Source: Bog-473 sp052140165 (lineage in GTDB: Bacteria; Actinomycetota; Acidimicrobiia; Acidimicrobiales; RAAP-2). From it: a stretch of DNA of 64,000 nucleotides. This document shows positions 32,881 to 42,157 of this stretch, piece by piece. A program made the translations under genes and the position numbers. The DNA is taken from contig JBKQUM010000034.1 in assembly GCA_052140165.1 (NCBI GenBank), positions 1 through 64,000 of the forward strand, given 5' to 3'. Within the stretch, counting starts at the first letter, position 1. Each line of letters opens with the position of its first letter. Under the pieces are notes generated by a model. The model was not told where the DNA came from. It worked only from the letters and a program-made list of their open reading frames with translations, and ran no database searches.

Positions 32881-33774
32881 GTGGGATCGACGTCACGTCA
32901 AGTTTCCACGGCGCACGAGTCGGCCGAGAGAGGCATCAACGACCTGTGGTCCGAGTTCAAGCGGACCGGGTCACAGACGCTGCGCAACCAGCTGATCATC
33001 TTCTACTCGCCGTTCGTCAAGTACGTCGCCAGCCGCGTCCTGGCCGGCCTGCCCCGGCACTTCGACGAAGAGGATCTCGTGAGCTACGGGATCATCGGGC
33101 TCATTGACGCCATCGAGCGCTTCGAGCCCGACCGCAACCTGCGGTTCGAGACATACGCCATCCCGCGCATCAAGGGGGCGATCATCGACGAACTCCGTTC
33201 CATCGACTGGGTGCCCCGGTCAGTACGCACCAAGGCGCGTGCTGTCGAGCAGGCGTACACGCATCTCGAGGGGACGCTGCGCCGTACGCCGAACGAGGCC
33301 GAGGTCGCCGCCGAGCTCGAAATGACCGTCGGCGAGTTTCACAAGGCACTACGCAAGATCTCCACGGTCGGCATTATGGCTCTCGATGAGACGTTGCGGG
33401 GGGGTGAGCGCTCCGAGCGCTCGACGCTCGGCGAGACGTTGCCCGACCGGTCGCACAGCCCGGTGGACATGCTCGAGGCGAAGGAGTCCAAGGAGGCGCT
33501 CGTCAGGGCGGTCGATGGCATGCCCGAGCGGGAGCGCACCGTCTTGATGATGTACTACTACGACGGCCTCACGCTGACGGAGATCGGTGACGTCCTGGGC
33601 GTCACGGAGAGCCGGGTGTGCCAGATCCACACCAAGGCGCTCCGTCAGCTCCGTTCGAAGTTGGCGGACCGACCCGAGAGCGCCGACCAGCGTGCCGTTG
33701 CACGTGCGCCGGAGCGCCGGGTCCACTCGGGCCGGCGTGACGAGCGGGCACGCCTGCAATTGATCGCCTCCTGA
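32881..33774 (+). CDS. WhiG/FliA-like sigma factor
   Basis: A 297-residue sigma-70 family group 3 factor. Region 2 has HFDEEDLVSYGIIGLIDAIE and FETYAIPRIKGAIIDELRS-type text; region 3 begins IDWVPRSVR; region 4 has MYYYDGLTLTEIGDVLGVTE and VCQIHTKALRQLR. This order is that of FliA/WhiG. The GTG at 32881 is chosen because GAGGGAGGGGG lies just before it; an ATG at 32794 has no ribosome site and its 29 extra residues look non-coding. A C-terminal basic tail follows region 4. No flagellar genes are in view, so a developmental or stress role like WhiG is possible. Confidence 0.92.
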   Translation: MGSTSRQVSTAHESAERGINDLWSEFKRTGSQTLRNQLIIFYSPFVKYVASRVLAGLPRHFDEEDLVSYGIIGLIDAIERFEPDRNLRFETYAIPRIKGAIIDELRSIDWVPRSVRTKARAVEQAYTHLEGTLRRTPNEAEVAAELEMTVGEFHKALRKISTVGIMALDETLRGGERSERSTLGETLPDRSHSPVDMLEAKESKEALVRAVDGMPERERTVLMMYYYDGLTLTEIGDVLGVTESRVCQIHTKALRQLRSKLADRPESADQRAVARAPERRVHSGRRDERARLQLIAS

Positions 33775-33913
33775 ACGACTCCTCACTCGCGACGAGCTCC
33801 GGCCGCGTAGGACTGCCGGAGCAGCCCGCGACTGATCGCGTCTCCGGTCGCTCGCGGCCGAGTGGGCCGGTACGGTGGGTCGTACCGCTGTACGAGCCGA
33901 CAGGAGGGCCGCG

Positions 33914-35314
33914 ATGCCGCTGCACAAGAGGGAGACCGTCCGGGAGGGGATGCTCGACTCGCTCTACGCCGACCGGGACATGTTGGCCGGCCTCCCCACG
34001 CACCACTGCCCCGGCCAGGAGATGCCGCCGCTCGAGGCGTTCCAGGCGATCTCCGACGAGCTGCTCCTCGACGGCAACGCGCGCCAGAACCTGGCCACCT
34101 TCTGCCAGACGTGGGAGGAGCCGCAGATCCACCAGTTGATGGACCTCTCTATCGACAAGAACCTCATCGACAAGGACGAGTACCCCCAGACGGCCGAGCT
34201 CGAGCACCGCTGCGTCTCCATCCTGTCCCACCTGTGGAACGCGCCCACGACCGAGGATCCGGTCGGCTGTTCGGCCATCGGGTCCTCGGAGGCCTGCATG
34301 CTCGGTGGGATGGCGGCCAAGTGGCGCTGGCGGGCCAAGCGCCGGGCCGCCGGGAAGCCGACCGACAGCCCGAACATGGTGTGCGGGCCCGTCCAGGTGG
34401 TCTGGCACAAGTTCGCCAAGTACTGGGACATCGAGATGCGCGAGATCCCCATGTCACCGGGTCGCTACTGCATGGACGTGGAGCAGATGCTCGAGCGCGT
34501 CGACGAGAACACCATCATGGTGGTGCCCACCTTCGGCGTGACCTACACCGGCGCCTACGAGCCTGTGCTCGCGCTGTCCGAGGCCCTCGACAAGCTCCAG
34601 GAGGACACCGGCCTCGACGTCGACATCCACGTGGACGGGGCCAGCGGCGCCTTCCTGGCCCCGTTCTGCGCCCCGGACATCCTGTGGGACTTCCGGGTCC
34701 CGCGGGTCAAGTCCATCAGCACCTCGGGGCACAAATTCGGGCTGGCGCCACTCGGCGTCGGCTGGGTCCTGTGGCGCGACGCCTCGGAGCTGCCCGACGA
34801 CCTCATCTTCCACGTGACCTACCTCGGCGGGGACATGCCCGTGTTCCAGATCAACTTCTCCCGGCCCGCCGGCCAGATCGTGGCCCAGTACTACAACTTC
34901 ATCCGCCTGGGGATGGACGGCTACCGCAACGTGCACACCGCCTGCTACGACACCGGCCAGTTCCTGGCGGCGGAGATCGTCAAGCTCGGCCCGTTCGAGC
35001 TGCTGTGCGACTCCGACCCCCTCACGGGGATCCCCTCGGTGGCCTGGCGCATCCGGCAGGGCGAGGACTCGGGCTACACGCTCTACGACGTCGCCGACCG
35101 CCTGCGGACGCGCGGCTGGCAGGTGCCGGCCTACCCCTTGACCGGGTCCGTCGCCGACATATCGGTCCAGCGCATCCTGGTGCGGCAGGGCGTGAGCCGG
35201 GACCTGGCCGGGCTGCTGCTCGAGGACATGACGCAGTCCATTTCCCACTTCGACCGCCACCCGGTCACCGTGTCCATGACGAAGGAGGAGTCGGGCGGCT
35301 TCAGCCACCTGTAG
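33914..35314 (+). CDS. gadB: Glutamate decarboxylase
   Basis: A 466-residue PLP enzyme that converts glutamate to GABA and CO2, consuming a proton; this is the same length as E. coli GadB. The PLP lysine is K274 in STSGHKFGL, with the pyridine-contacting aspartate in HVDGASGAF. CAGGAGG lies upstream. No GABA/glutamate antiporter is next to it, so acid resistance is only one option and GABA metabolism another. The last codons begin a triple 10-bp repeat that places stop codons in all three frames. Confidence 0.95.
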   Translation: MPLHKRETVREGMLDSLYADRDMLAGLPTHHCPGQEMPPLEAFQAISDELLLDGNARQNLATFCQTWEEPQIHQLMDLSIDKNLIDKDEYPQTAELEHRCVSILSHLWNAPTTEDPVGCSAIGSSEACMLGGMAAKWRWRAKRRAAGKPTDSPNMVCGPVQVVWHKFAKYWDIEMREIPMSPGRYCMDVEQMLERVDENTIMVVPTFGVTYTGAYEPVLALSEALDKLQEDTGLDVDIHVDGASGAFLAPFCAPDILWDFRVPRVKSISTSGHKFGLAPLGVGWVLWRDASELPDDLIFHVTYLGGDMPVFQINFSRPAGQIVAQYYNFIRLGMDGYRNVHTACYDTGQFLAAEIVKLGPFELLCDSDPLTGIPSVAWRIRQGEDSGYTLYDVADRLRTRGWQVPAYPLTGSVADISVQRILVRQGVSRDLAGLLLEDMTQSISHFDRHPVTVSMTKEESGGFSHL

Positions 35315-35335
35315 GCACCTGTAGCCACCTGTAGC
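35306..35335 (+). repeat. Three tandem 10-bp units at the gadB stop
   Basis: CACCTGTAG plus one base is repeated at 35306, 35316 and 35326. Because the unit is 10 bp, its TAG falls in a different frame each time (35312, 35322, 35332), closing all three forward frames. Confidence 0.85.
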
Positions 35336-35337
35336 GG

Positions 35338-36510
35338 TCAGGAGAGGGGTGCGCCGGCCGGCGCCGCCACGTCCATCGACCAGTCGACGTGCAGGGGGCG
35401 CCGGCGCACGAAGCGCGGCTTTCCGACTTCGGCCGGGCGGTCTGTCGTCCAGGGCGAGGAGTAGGCGGAGGTGAGGCCGGCCAGGGCCCGCAGTGCGGGG
35501 TCGTAGGCGGAGCGGATCCGGGCGAAACGGCGCCATCCCTCCTCCTCGCGGCCCGGGTCGAGCACGAGGATGGGAGCCACGGCGGCCATGGCGGCGAGGT
35601 ACTCGTCCCGGCCGATGCTGATGGGCGGCGCGGGCTCCCCGAAGTGCGGGGTGAGCTCGGCCAGCCTCGTCGGCTGGGGGAGCGGGATGTTGGCCGCCCT
35701 GGCGATGCGCACGACGAGCGGCAGCCCGTAGACGAGGATCAGCAGGGGCCCCTTCTCCACGTCCGCGTAGACCTCGCCGGCCTCCGTCTCCGACGCCGAC
35801 ACGACCAGCGCGGCGGCGTCGAGCAAGGTCCCGACGGTGGCGACCCACGAATGGTCGGTGTCGGTCTCGGGGAAGTAGGAGAGGATCGGGAAGGCGGCGT
35901 GGGTCTGCTCGAGGTCGAGCATCCAGTCGGCCTGGGTCTTCCAGAAGTCGGGGTTGTCGAGGACTCCCGTGCGGTGCAGCGTCAGCAGGAGATCGGTGGC
36001 ACAGGGGGGCGCCCCAGCGACGGGGCGCAGCCTGATGATGCCCTTCTCGCGCCCGTTGTAGGCCGAGAAGATGGTCGGGAGGTAGCTGATGAGGAGGGCG
36101 ACCAGCCCGAGCCCGATCGTGGCCTCAATGAAGGCGAGCCAGATGCGGCCCGTCCCGTCCGGCTTGGAGAACCCGAGCGTCGTGAGGGAGGAGCCGCTGA
36201 TCTCGAACGCCTTCTGAATCGTCAGGCTGCCCGTGCCCCAGAAAACGAAGGTGAAGGCGACGACCATGAGGAGCATCCAGACCAGCGGGAGGCTCACGAG
36301 GGCGACCGGCGCGTAGAGCGCCCGCAGCGCCTTGGCCAACGACCCGCTGCGCCACCGGCGCACGAGGATGCGGTACACCAGCGCGAAGACGGCCTGGGAC
36401 AGCCGGGGGAACCCCCCTTGGGGCAGCACCACGGTCTTGAGCGCCGAGCCCAGGATGGCGAGGACGACGAGGGTGCCGAAGAGCAGGGACAGGATGTGGA
36501 GGGCGATCAT
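35338..36510 (-). CDS. Channel-like integral membrane protein of unknown function
   Basis: A 390-residue protein. Four hydrophobic segments lie in the first 160 residues; between the third and fourth is SGSSLTTLGFSKPDGTG, which resembles a pore loop of two-TM ion channels although the filter is not the canonical TVGYG. A large soluble C-terminal domain (about 165-390) is all-helical in appearance, with no motif I know. It may be an ion channel with a cytosolic regulatory domain. It is convergent with gadB; a functional link, such as charge balance, is speculative. Confidence 0.7.
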   Translation of the reverse strand: MIALHILSLLFGTLVVLAILGSALKTVVLPQGGFPRLSQAVFALVYRILVRRWRSGSLAKALRALYAPVALVSLPLVWMLLMVVAFTFVFWGTGSLTIQKAFEISGSSLTTLGFSKPDGTGRIWLAFIEATIGLGLVALLISYLPTIFSAYNGREKGIIRLRPVAGAPPCATDLLLTLHRTGVLDNPDFWKTQADWMLDLEQTHAAFPILSYFPETDTDHSWVATVGTLLDAAALVVSASETEAGEVYADVEKGPLLILVYGLPLVVRIARAANIPLPQPTRLAELTPHFGEPAPPISIGRDEYLAAMAAVAPILVLDPGREEEGWRRFARIRSAYDPALRALAGLTSAYSSPWTTDRPAEVGKPRFVRRRPLHVDWSMDVAAPAGAPLS

Positions 36511-36598
36511 GACCTTCGGCGCGCCGCGCGGGTGCTGCGGACCGCCCGAACGCTACCGGGCGGCGCGCCGCCTGGGTCGGGCCCCTGCCCGCGGGCCT

Positions 36599-37108
36599 TC
36601 AGGAGAGCTCCTGCGCCGCCTCCTGGACGGCCTTGTCGACGTCCTTCTTGTCGACCTGCAGCTCCTTGGACACCTTCTTCTGCGCCTTCAGCCCGGCCTT
36701 CTCCACATAGGACTCAATGGTCGTCTCGCCGACGATGACCAGGGCGGCCTCGCCGGCGTCGATGGCGTCGCCGAACTCCTTCACGTCGGCCCGCGACATG
36801 CCCTTCCAGAGGTGGCCACTGACACCCCCGATGGCCGCGCCGACCACGGCGGAGCCGATGATGGAGGGCGGGAACAGGATGCCCACCAGTGCGCCGACCC
36901 CGGCACCGCCCCAGGCCCCGTGGCGGGTCGTGGTCTCGTCCTTGTTCACGTGGACCTTGCCCAAGTCGTCCTTGGTCACCACCGCGGCGTCGTAGGTGCC
37001 GACTGCCCCCACGGCGTGGAGGTCCTTGACGACGTCATAGTCGGCGCGGGCGTCGACCTCGCTGGCGTACGTCCCGATGTAGATGAAGACACCGTCTGCC
37101 TTGGACAT
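36599..37108 (-). CDS. DUF1269 family membrane-associated protein
   Basis: A 169-residue protein with an N-terminal alpha/beta part (ADGVFIYIGTYASEVDARAD), a glycine-rich hydrophobic segment (about residues 69-97, GAGVGALVGILFPPSIIGSA) typical of DUF1269, and a lysine-rich C-terminus. Members are annotated as general-stress-like proteins without known activity. AAAGGAG sits upstream of the ATG at 37108; a longer frame to 37249 has no ribosome site. It is divergent from fhs. Confidence 0.82.
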   Translation of the reverse strand: MSKADGVFIYIGTYASEVDARADYDVVKDLHAVGAVGTYDAAVVTKDDLGKVHVNKDETTTRHGAWGGAGVGALVGILFPPSIIGSAVVGAAIGGVSGHLWKGMSRADVKEFGDAIDAGEAALVIVGETTIESYVEKAGLKAQKKVSKELQVDKKDVDKAVQEAAQELS

Positions 37109-37260
37109 GGCAACGCTCCTTTCAGCGCCCGCGGCACGACGGGCGCGCCGCACACTCCTGGTGGGGCCACTCTTCCCGGCGGGAGCCGTGCATGCGTAGG
37201 GCCTTTGGTCACATTCCCCTCTCGGCGGCCGGTCGCCGGGGTCTGGCATGATCCCTCACG

Positions 37261-38958
37261 GTGCCTGTGCCCCCGGCCATCGAGATCGCGCGGCGTGCGA
37301 CCCTCCGCCCGGTCGCCGACATCGCCGCACAGATGGGCATCTCCCCCGAGCTCCTGGAGCCCTACGGCAACCACGTGGCCAAGGTGAGCCTCGATGCCGT
37401 CGAGGCCCTGGCGGACCGGCCGCAGGCCCGCTATGTCGTGGTGACGGCGGTCACCCCGACGCCGCTCGGGGAGGGCAAGACGACGACGACGGTCGGCCTC
37501 GGCCAGGCTCTGGCCTGCGTCGGACGGCAGGCCACCGTGGCCATCCGCCAGGCCTCCATGGGCCCCACCTTCGGGATCAAGGGCGGCGCCGCCGGCGGCG
37601 GGTACAGCCAGGTGGTCCCCTTCGAGAACCTCAACCTCCACCTGACCGGCGACCTGCACGCGGTCACGGCGGCCAACAATCTCCTGGCGGCCATGGTGGA
37701 CAACCACCTCTACAACGCGAACGCGCTGGGGATCGACCCGCACGGGATCACGTGGAAGCGCGTCCTGGACGTCAACGACCGATCGTTGCGCAACATCGTC
37801 AGCGGCCTCGGTTCCGGGCTGGACGGCATTCCGCGGGAGACGGGGTTCGACATCACGGCGGCCTCCGAGGTGATGGCCGTCCTCGCGTTGACCTGCTCGC
37901 TGCAGAATCTGCGCGAGCGCATGGGCCGCATCGTCGCCGGCTACACCAAGGCTGGGGAGCCGGTGTCGGCGGAGCAGCTGAAGGCCGCCGGGGCCATGAC
38001 GGTGATCATGCGTGATGCCATCAAGCCCAACCTCTTGCAGACGCTCGAGAACACCCCCGTGCTGGTCCATGCCGGCCCCTTCGGCAACATCGCCCACGGC
38101 AATTCGTCGGTGGTGGCCGACCTGATCGGGATCCACGCCGGCGAGTACCTGGTGACGGAGGCCGGGTTCGGCGCCGACATGGGGGCCGAGCGCTTCTTCA
38201 ACATCAAGTGCCGGACCTCGGGCCTGGCGCCCGACGCCGCGGTCGTGGTCACCACGGTGCGGGCGATGAAGCTGCACTCCGGCCGGCACCGGGTCGTTGC
38301 CGGACGCCCGCTGCCGCCGGCCATGCTGGAGGAGAACCCCGAGGAGGTGCAGCTCGGTGCCCCCAACCTGCTGGCCCATCTCGCCATCGTGCGCCGTCAC
38401 GGGGTGACCCCCGTGGTCGCCATCAACGCGATCGACGGTGACTTCCCCTCCGAGCACGCCGCCATCCGGCAGATCGCCGCCTCGGTGGGGGTGCGTGCCG
38501 CGGTCTGCACGCATTTCGTGGACGGCGGCAAGGGCGCGGTGGAGCTGGCCGAGGCGGTGGTCGAGGCCGCAGCCGAGCCGGGCGAGTTCCGCATGCTCTA
38601 CGACGACGAAGCGACCTTGCGCGAGAAGGTCGAGGCCATCGCCACGGAGGTCTACGGCGCCGACGGGGTCGACTACCTGCCGGAGGCGGCGAGCCAGCTC
38701 GACACCTACGAGCGGGCGGGCTTCGGCTCCCTCCCGGTCTGCATCGCCAAGACCCACCTGTCAATCTCGTCGGATCCGAAGCTCCTGGGCGCCCCGCGGG
38801 GCTGGCGTCTGCCCGTGCGAGAGGCGCGGGCCAACGTGGGGGCCGGCTTCGTGTATCTGGTCAGCGGCGACATGCGCACCATGCCCGGGCTCTCGCACAG
38901 CCCTGCCGCCGAACGGATCGACATCGACGGGGACGGCAACGTGGTGGGCCTCTACTGA
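37261..38958 (+). CDS. fhs: Formate--tetrahydrofolate ligase
   Basis: A 565-residue enzyme that joins formate to THF with ATP, feeding the C1 pool. The P-loop TPTPLGEGKTTT is at about residues 64-75, followed by RQASMGPTFGIKGGAAGGGY and LTGDLHAVTAANNLLAA, all strictly family-typical. The C-terminus ends FVYLVSGDMRTMPGLSHSPA, with the common DIDGDGNVVGLY. The GTG start gives IEIARRATLRPVADIA near the N-terminus as expected. It is followed 15 bp later by an acyl-CoA dehydrogenase. Confidence 0.96.
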   Translation: MPVPPAIEIARRATLRPVADIAAQMGISPELLEPYGNHVAKVSLDAVEALADRPQARYVVVTAVTPTPLGEGKTTTTVGLGQALACVGRQATVAIRQASMGPTFGIKGGAAGGGYSQVVPFENLNLHLTGDLHAVTAANNLLAAMVDNHLYNANALGIDPHGITWKRVLDVNDRSLRNIVSGLGSGLDGIPRETGFDITAASEVMAVLALTCSLQNLRERMGRIVAGYTKAGEPVSAEQLKAAGAMTVIMRDAIKPNLLQTLENTPVLVHAGPFGNIAHGNSSVVADLIGIHAGEYLVTEAGFGADMGAERFFNIKCRTSGLAPDAAVVVTTVRAMKLHSGRHRVVAGRPLPPAMLEENPEEVQLGAPNLLAHLAIVRRHGVTPVVAINAIDGDFPSEHAAIRQIAASVGVRAAVCTHFVDGGKGAVELAEAVVEAAAEPGEFRMLYDDEATLREKVEAIATEVYGADGVDYLPEAASQLDTYERAGFGSLPVCIAKTHLSISSDPKLLGAPRGWRLPVREARANVGAGFVYLVSGDMRTMPGLSHSPAAERIDIDGDGNVVGLY

Positions 38959-38973
38959 GGCCGGGAGGAGCAC

Positions 38974-40209
38974 ATGGCCATCGACTTCACCCTCGCTCCC
39001 GAACACGAGGAGATCAGGGCTCGCGTGCGAACCTTCATCCGCGACACGGTGCAGCCCAGGATCGAGGGCTTCGACGACGAGGGGAAGGTCACGTCGCGCC
39101 GCGAGTACCTCGTCACCATCGTGGAGCTGCGCGAGGAAGCCAAGAGGGCCGGACTGTGGCTGCCCCACATGCCCAAGGAGTGGGGCGGCCTGGGCCTGGG
39201 GCACGTGGAGCTGGCCATGGTGCAGTCCGAGGCCGGCAAGACCCGGCTCGGGCCATGGATCCTCAACTGCATGGCGCCCGACGAGGGCAACATGCACACG
39301 CTTCTGCACTGGGGCACCGAGACGCAGAAGGAGAACTATCTGCGGCGGCTCTGCGAGGGCACCGCCATGTCGTGCTTCGCGATGACCGAGCCCGAGGTGG
39401 CGGGCTCCGACCCGACGCTCATTCAGACCAGGGCCGAGAAGGACGGGGAGGAGTGGATCATCAACGGCCACAAGTGGTTCATCTCGAACGCGCGTCGGGC
39501 CCAGTTCGCCATCCTGGTGGCCCGGACCGAGCCCGACGTCCCCGCGGGCTCCCGCGGCGCCAACACGGCATTCCTCGTGGACCTCCCGGCGGAGGGCTGG
39601 CGTGACGTGCGCGAGGTGGAGACGATGCACGGTTCGACCGGCCATTCCGAAATCGTCATCGAGGACCTCCGAGTGCACGACTCACAGATCCTCGGTGGCC
39701 GCGGCAACGGCCACCGGCTGGGACAGTACCGGCTGGGTCCCGCCCGTCTGGCTCACTGCATGCGCTGGATCGCCCAGGCCGAGACGGCGCTCGACATGAT
39801 GGTGGACCGCTCCCTCAACCGCTACTCGCACGGCTCCCTCCTGGCCGAGAAGCAGGGCGTGCAGTGGCTCATCGCCGACTCGGCCATGGAGCTGTACCAG
39901 TGCAAGCTCATGGTGCTCCATGCGGCCTACAAGATCGACCGCGGCGAGGAGTTCCGGACCGAGGTGTCCATGACCAAGCATTTCGTGGCGAACAGCCTCA
40001 ATCGCATCATCGACCGGTCCGTGCAGGTCCACGGCGCACTCGGCTACTCGACGGACACCCCTCTGGCCTCCATGTTGCAGCACGCCCGCTGGGCGCGATT
40101 CGCCGATGGGGCCGACGAGATCCATCAGATGCGCATCGCCGAGCGGACGATCGCGGCCTACCGGGACACGGGGTCGACCTGGGCCGCCACCGGCGGCCTC
40201 CCGGTCTGA
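38974..40209 (+). CDS. Acyl-CoA dehydrogenase
   Basis: A 411-residue FAD-dependent dehydrogenase of the long (about 400-residue) acyl-CoA dehydrogenase group. It has the CoA/FAD motif CFAMTEPEVAGSDPT near residue 133, WFISNARRAQFAILVARTE, and the C-terminal DRSVQVHGALGYSTDTPL followed by ADGADEIHQMRIAERTI. The usual Glu base in the EGT position is here within DGADEIH. GGGAGG precedes the ATG. It introduces a 2,3 double bond into acyl-CoAs; chain length is unknown. It may be co-transcribed with fhs. Confidence 0.92.
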   Translation: MAIDFTLAPEHEEIRARVRTFIRDTVQPRIEGFDDEGKVTSRREYLVTIVELREEAKRAGLWLPHMPKEWGGLGLGHVELAMVQSEAGKTRLGPWILNCMAPDEGNMHTLLHWGTETQKENYLRRLCEGTAMSCFAMTEPEVAGSDPTLIQTRAEKDGEEWIINGHKWFISNARRAQFAILVARTEPDVPAGSRGANTAFLVDLPAEGWRDVREVETMHGSTGHSEIVIEDLRVHDSQILGGRGNGHRLGQYRLGPARLAHCMRWIAQAETALDMMVDRSLNRYSHGSLLAEKQGVQWLIADSAMELYQCKLMVLHAAYKIDRGEEFRTEVSMTKHFVANSLNRIIDRSVQVHGALGYSTDTPLASMLQHARWARFADGADEIHQMRIAERTIAAYRDTGSTWAATGGLPV

Positions 40210-40215
40210 GATCCG

Positions 40216-40503
40216 GTGGGCTGCCTCCTCGCACTCCTCGCGGCCATTTCGCCCCGCTTCGTGATCTTCCTGCTCTGGGTCTTCACGGACCGGCTCGCCA
40301 TCGCTTTCCGCTCGGGGTGGGAGGGCGTGCTCGGCTTCCTCCTGCTGCCGTACACGACGCTGTTCTACGCGCTGGTCTACGCACCCGGGAAGGGTGTCGA
40401 CGCGTTCGGCTGGGTGATCGTGGCGGTCGGCGTGCTGATCGATCTCTCCTCCCTGACCTTCGGCTCGCGGGCGCGCCGGCGCCGGGCCAGGGCCGAGAAC
40501 TAG
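40216..40503 (+). CDS. Small two- or three-TM membrane protein
   Basis: A 95-residue protein with hydrophobic stretches at about residues 4-24, 35-55 and 62-81, and an Arg-rich C-terminus that should face the cytosol. The pattern (VIFLLWVFTDRLAIAF, LLLPYTTLFYALVY) is one I have seen in unnamed actinobacterial membrane proteins. The GTG start is 6 bp after the acyl-CoA dehydrogenase stop, so it is likely in the same mRNA. Its 3' end overlaps the tsaD stop by 4 bp. Function unknown. Confidence 0.65.
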   Translation: MGCLLALLAAISPRFVIFLLWVFTDRLAIAFRSGWEGVLGFLLLPYTTLFYALVYAPGKGVDAFGWVIVAVGVLIDLSSLTFGSRARRRRARAEN

Positions 40504-41498
40504 CCGAAGCGCAGGCGCAGGTCCGGCTCGGGCCCGAAGGCCCGACCGCTCGGGCCCGATGCCCCCAGCACGTGCCACGCCGCCACGCCGATCATGGCGG
40601 CGTTGTCGGTCGCCATCGATTGGGGCGGGATCAGCAACCGCGTGCCGAACTCGTCGGCCAGGGCCTGGGCCCGGGCGCGCAGGATGGGGCTGGCCGCCAC
40701 CCCGCCGACGATGGCCACGGCGGGGTCGCCGAATTCCTCGAGGGCCCGGCGGAGCTTGGCGCACAACACGTCCATGCAGGCCGCCACGAAGGAGGCCGCG
40801 ACCTCCGTCTCCGAGAAGCCGGGGTCGGCGCGCACGTGGTTGACGACGGCGGTCTTCAGTCCCGAGAACGAGAACGAGTAGCCGTCGGCGAGCATGGGCC
40901 GCGGGAAACCGAGCACGTCCTCGCCGGCGGCGGCCAGTCGGTCGAGGACTGGGCCTCCGGGGTAGCCGAGGCCGAGGAAGCGGGCGACCTTGTCGTAGGC
41001 CTCGCCGATGGAGTCGTCGACGGTCTCGCCGAGCAGCTCGTACCGCCCCGGTCCGGTCGACCGGGTGAGCATGCAGTGCCCGCCGGACACGAGGAGCGCG
41101 ATCTGGGGGAACGGCACGTCGCGGTCGGCGAGGTACACGCTGGCGAGGTGGCCCTCGAGATGGTTGACGCGCACGACGGGCACGCCCCAGCCGAGCGCCA
41201 ACGCCTTGGCCGTGGCGATGCCGACGAGGAGGGCACCGACGAGGCCGGGGCCCGACGTCACCGCCACCGCCGCCAGGTCGGTCCCCACCACGCCGGCCTC
41301 GTCGAGGGCCCGCTCGACGATCTGGGTGATCACCTCGACGTGGGCGCGGCTGGCGAGCTCGGGCACCACACCTCCGAAGGCGGCATGCAGGTCGATCTGG
41401 CTCGCCACCACCGACGAGCGCACCGTGTACGCGTCGTCGACGACGGCCGCGGCCGTCTCGTCGCACGACGTCTCGATGGCCAGGAGCAGCCGGGTCAT
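40500..41498 (-). CDS. tsaD: tRNA N6-adenosine threonylcarbamoyltransferase
   Basis: A 332-residue ASKHA-fold enzyme that transfers the threonylcarbamoyl group to A37 of ANN-decoding tRNAs. It begins LLAIETSCDETAAAVV, has the metal-binding HLEGH (about residues 108-112) and TSGPGLVGAL, and ends in the AIVGGVAASPILRAR nucleotide-binding region. The ATG at 41498 overlaps the tsaC stop (ATGA), so the enzymes for the first and last steps of t6A synthesis are coupled. tsaB and tsaE are not in the window. Confidence 0.96.
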   Translation of the reverse strand: MTRLLLAIETSCDETAAAVVDDAYTVRSSVVASQIDLHAAFGGVVPELASRAHVEVITQIVERALDEAGVVGTDLAAVAVTSGPGLVGALLVGIATAKALALGWGVPVVRVNHLEGHLASVYLADRDVPFPQIALLVSGGHCMLTRSTGPGRYELLGETVDDSIGEAYDKVARFLGLGYPGGPVLDRLAAAGEDVLGFPRPMLADGYSFSFSGLKTAVVNHVRADPGFSETEVAASFVAACMDVLCAKLRRALEEFGDPAVAIVGGVAASPILRARAQALADEFGTRLLIPPQSMATDNAAMIGVAAWHVLGASGPSGRAFGPEPDLRLRFG

Positions 41499-42115
41499 GG
41501 TGCGTCCGACAGGGCGTCCGCCACCTCGGCGCGCGAGATGGCCCCCTCGCGCTCGACCACCGGCTCGGTCCCGCGCACCGTGACCAGCGTCGACGGGACG
41601 TCCTGGAGCTGGCCGCCGTCGACGACAAGGTCGACGGACGGGCCCAGGCTCGCCGCCACGTCGAGCGCCGTGCGTGGCGTCGGCGCACCGTGGGGGTTCG
41701 CACTGGTGACGACGAGCACACCGGTCCGCGCCAGCAGCGCGCGCAGGAAGTCGTGGTCCGGGATCCGGACCGCCACCTCGTCGCGCCCCGAGAGCCAGTG
41801 CGGTCGCCCGGACCCCTCCTCGAAGCCGAACGCCATGGTCAACGGGCCCGGCCACCACCAGCGGGCGAGTGCGAGCGCGGCCGGGGTGACGTCCACGCCC
41901 AGGGCGCGCACCTGCTCCAGCGAGGCGGCGAGGACGGGGAGGTGCATCCCCTCGGGGCGGCCCTTGGCGCGGAACACCGCCTGGACGGCCGCCGCGTCGA
42001 CGGGCCGTGCCGCCAGCCCGTAGACGGTGTCGGTCGGAACGACGACGACGCCCCCACCGTCGAGCACCTCGGCGGCGACCAGCGCGCCGTCGGCGTCGGC
42101 GCGCACGATCCTCAT
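41495..42115 (-). CDS. tsaC: L-threonylcarbamoyladenylate synthase (Sua5/YrdC/YwlC)
   Basis: A 206-residue YrdC-fold enzyme making threonylcarbamoyl-AMP from Thr, bicarbonate and ATP. The signature PTDTVYGLAAR is at about residues 27-37, KGRPEGMHLPVL near 51, and VTSANPHGAPTP near 136; WWPGPLTMAF is also typical. It is a short YrdC type without the C-terminal Sua5 domain. It feeds its product to TsaD, encoded immediately downstream with a 4-bp overlap. Confidence 0.95.
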   Translation of the reverse strand: MRIVRADADGALVAAEVLDGGGVVVVPTDTVYGLAARPVDAAAVQAVFRAKGRPEGMHLPVLAASLEQVRALGVDVTPAALALARWWWPGPLTMAFGFEEGSGRPHWLSGRDEVAVRIPDHDFLRALLARTGVLVVTSANPHGAPTPRTALDVAASLGPSVDLVVDGGQLQDVPSTLVTVRGTEPVVEREGAISRAEVADALSDAP

Positions 42116-42157
42116 GACCTGCTCACAGGACGTTGCCTCCGCGCCGGCCGGGCCGGC

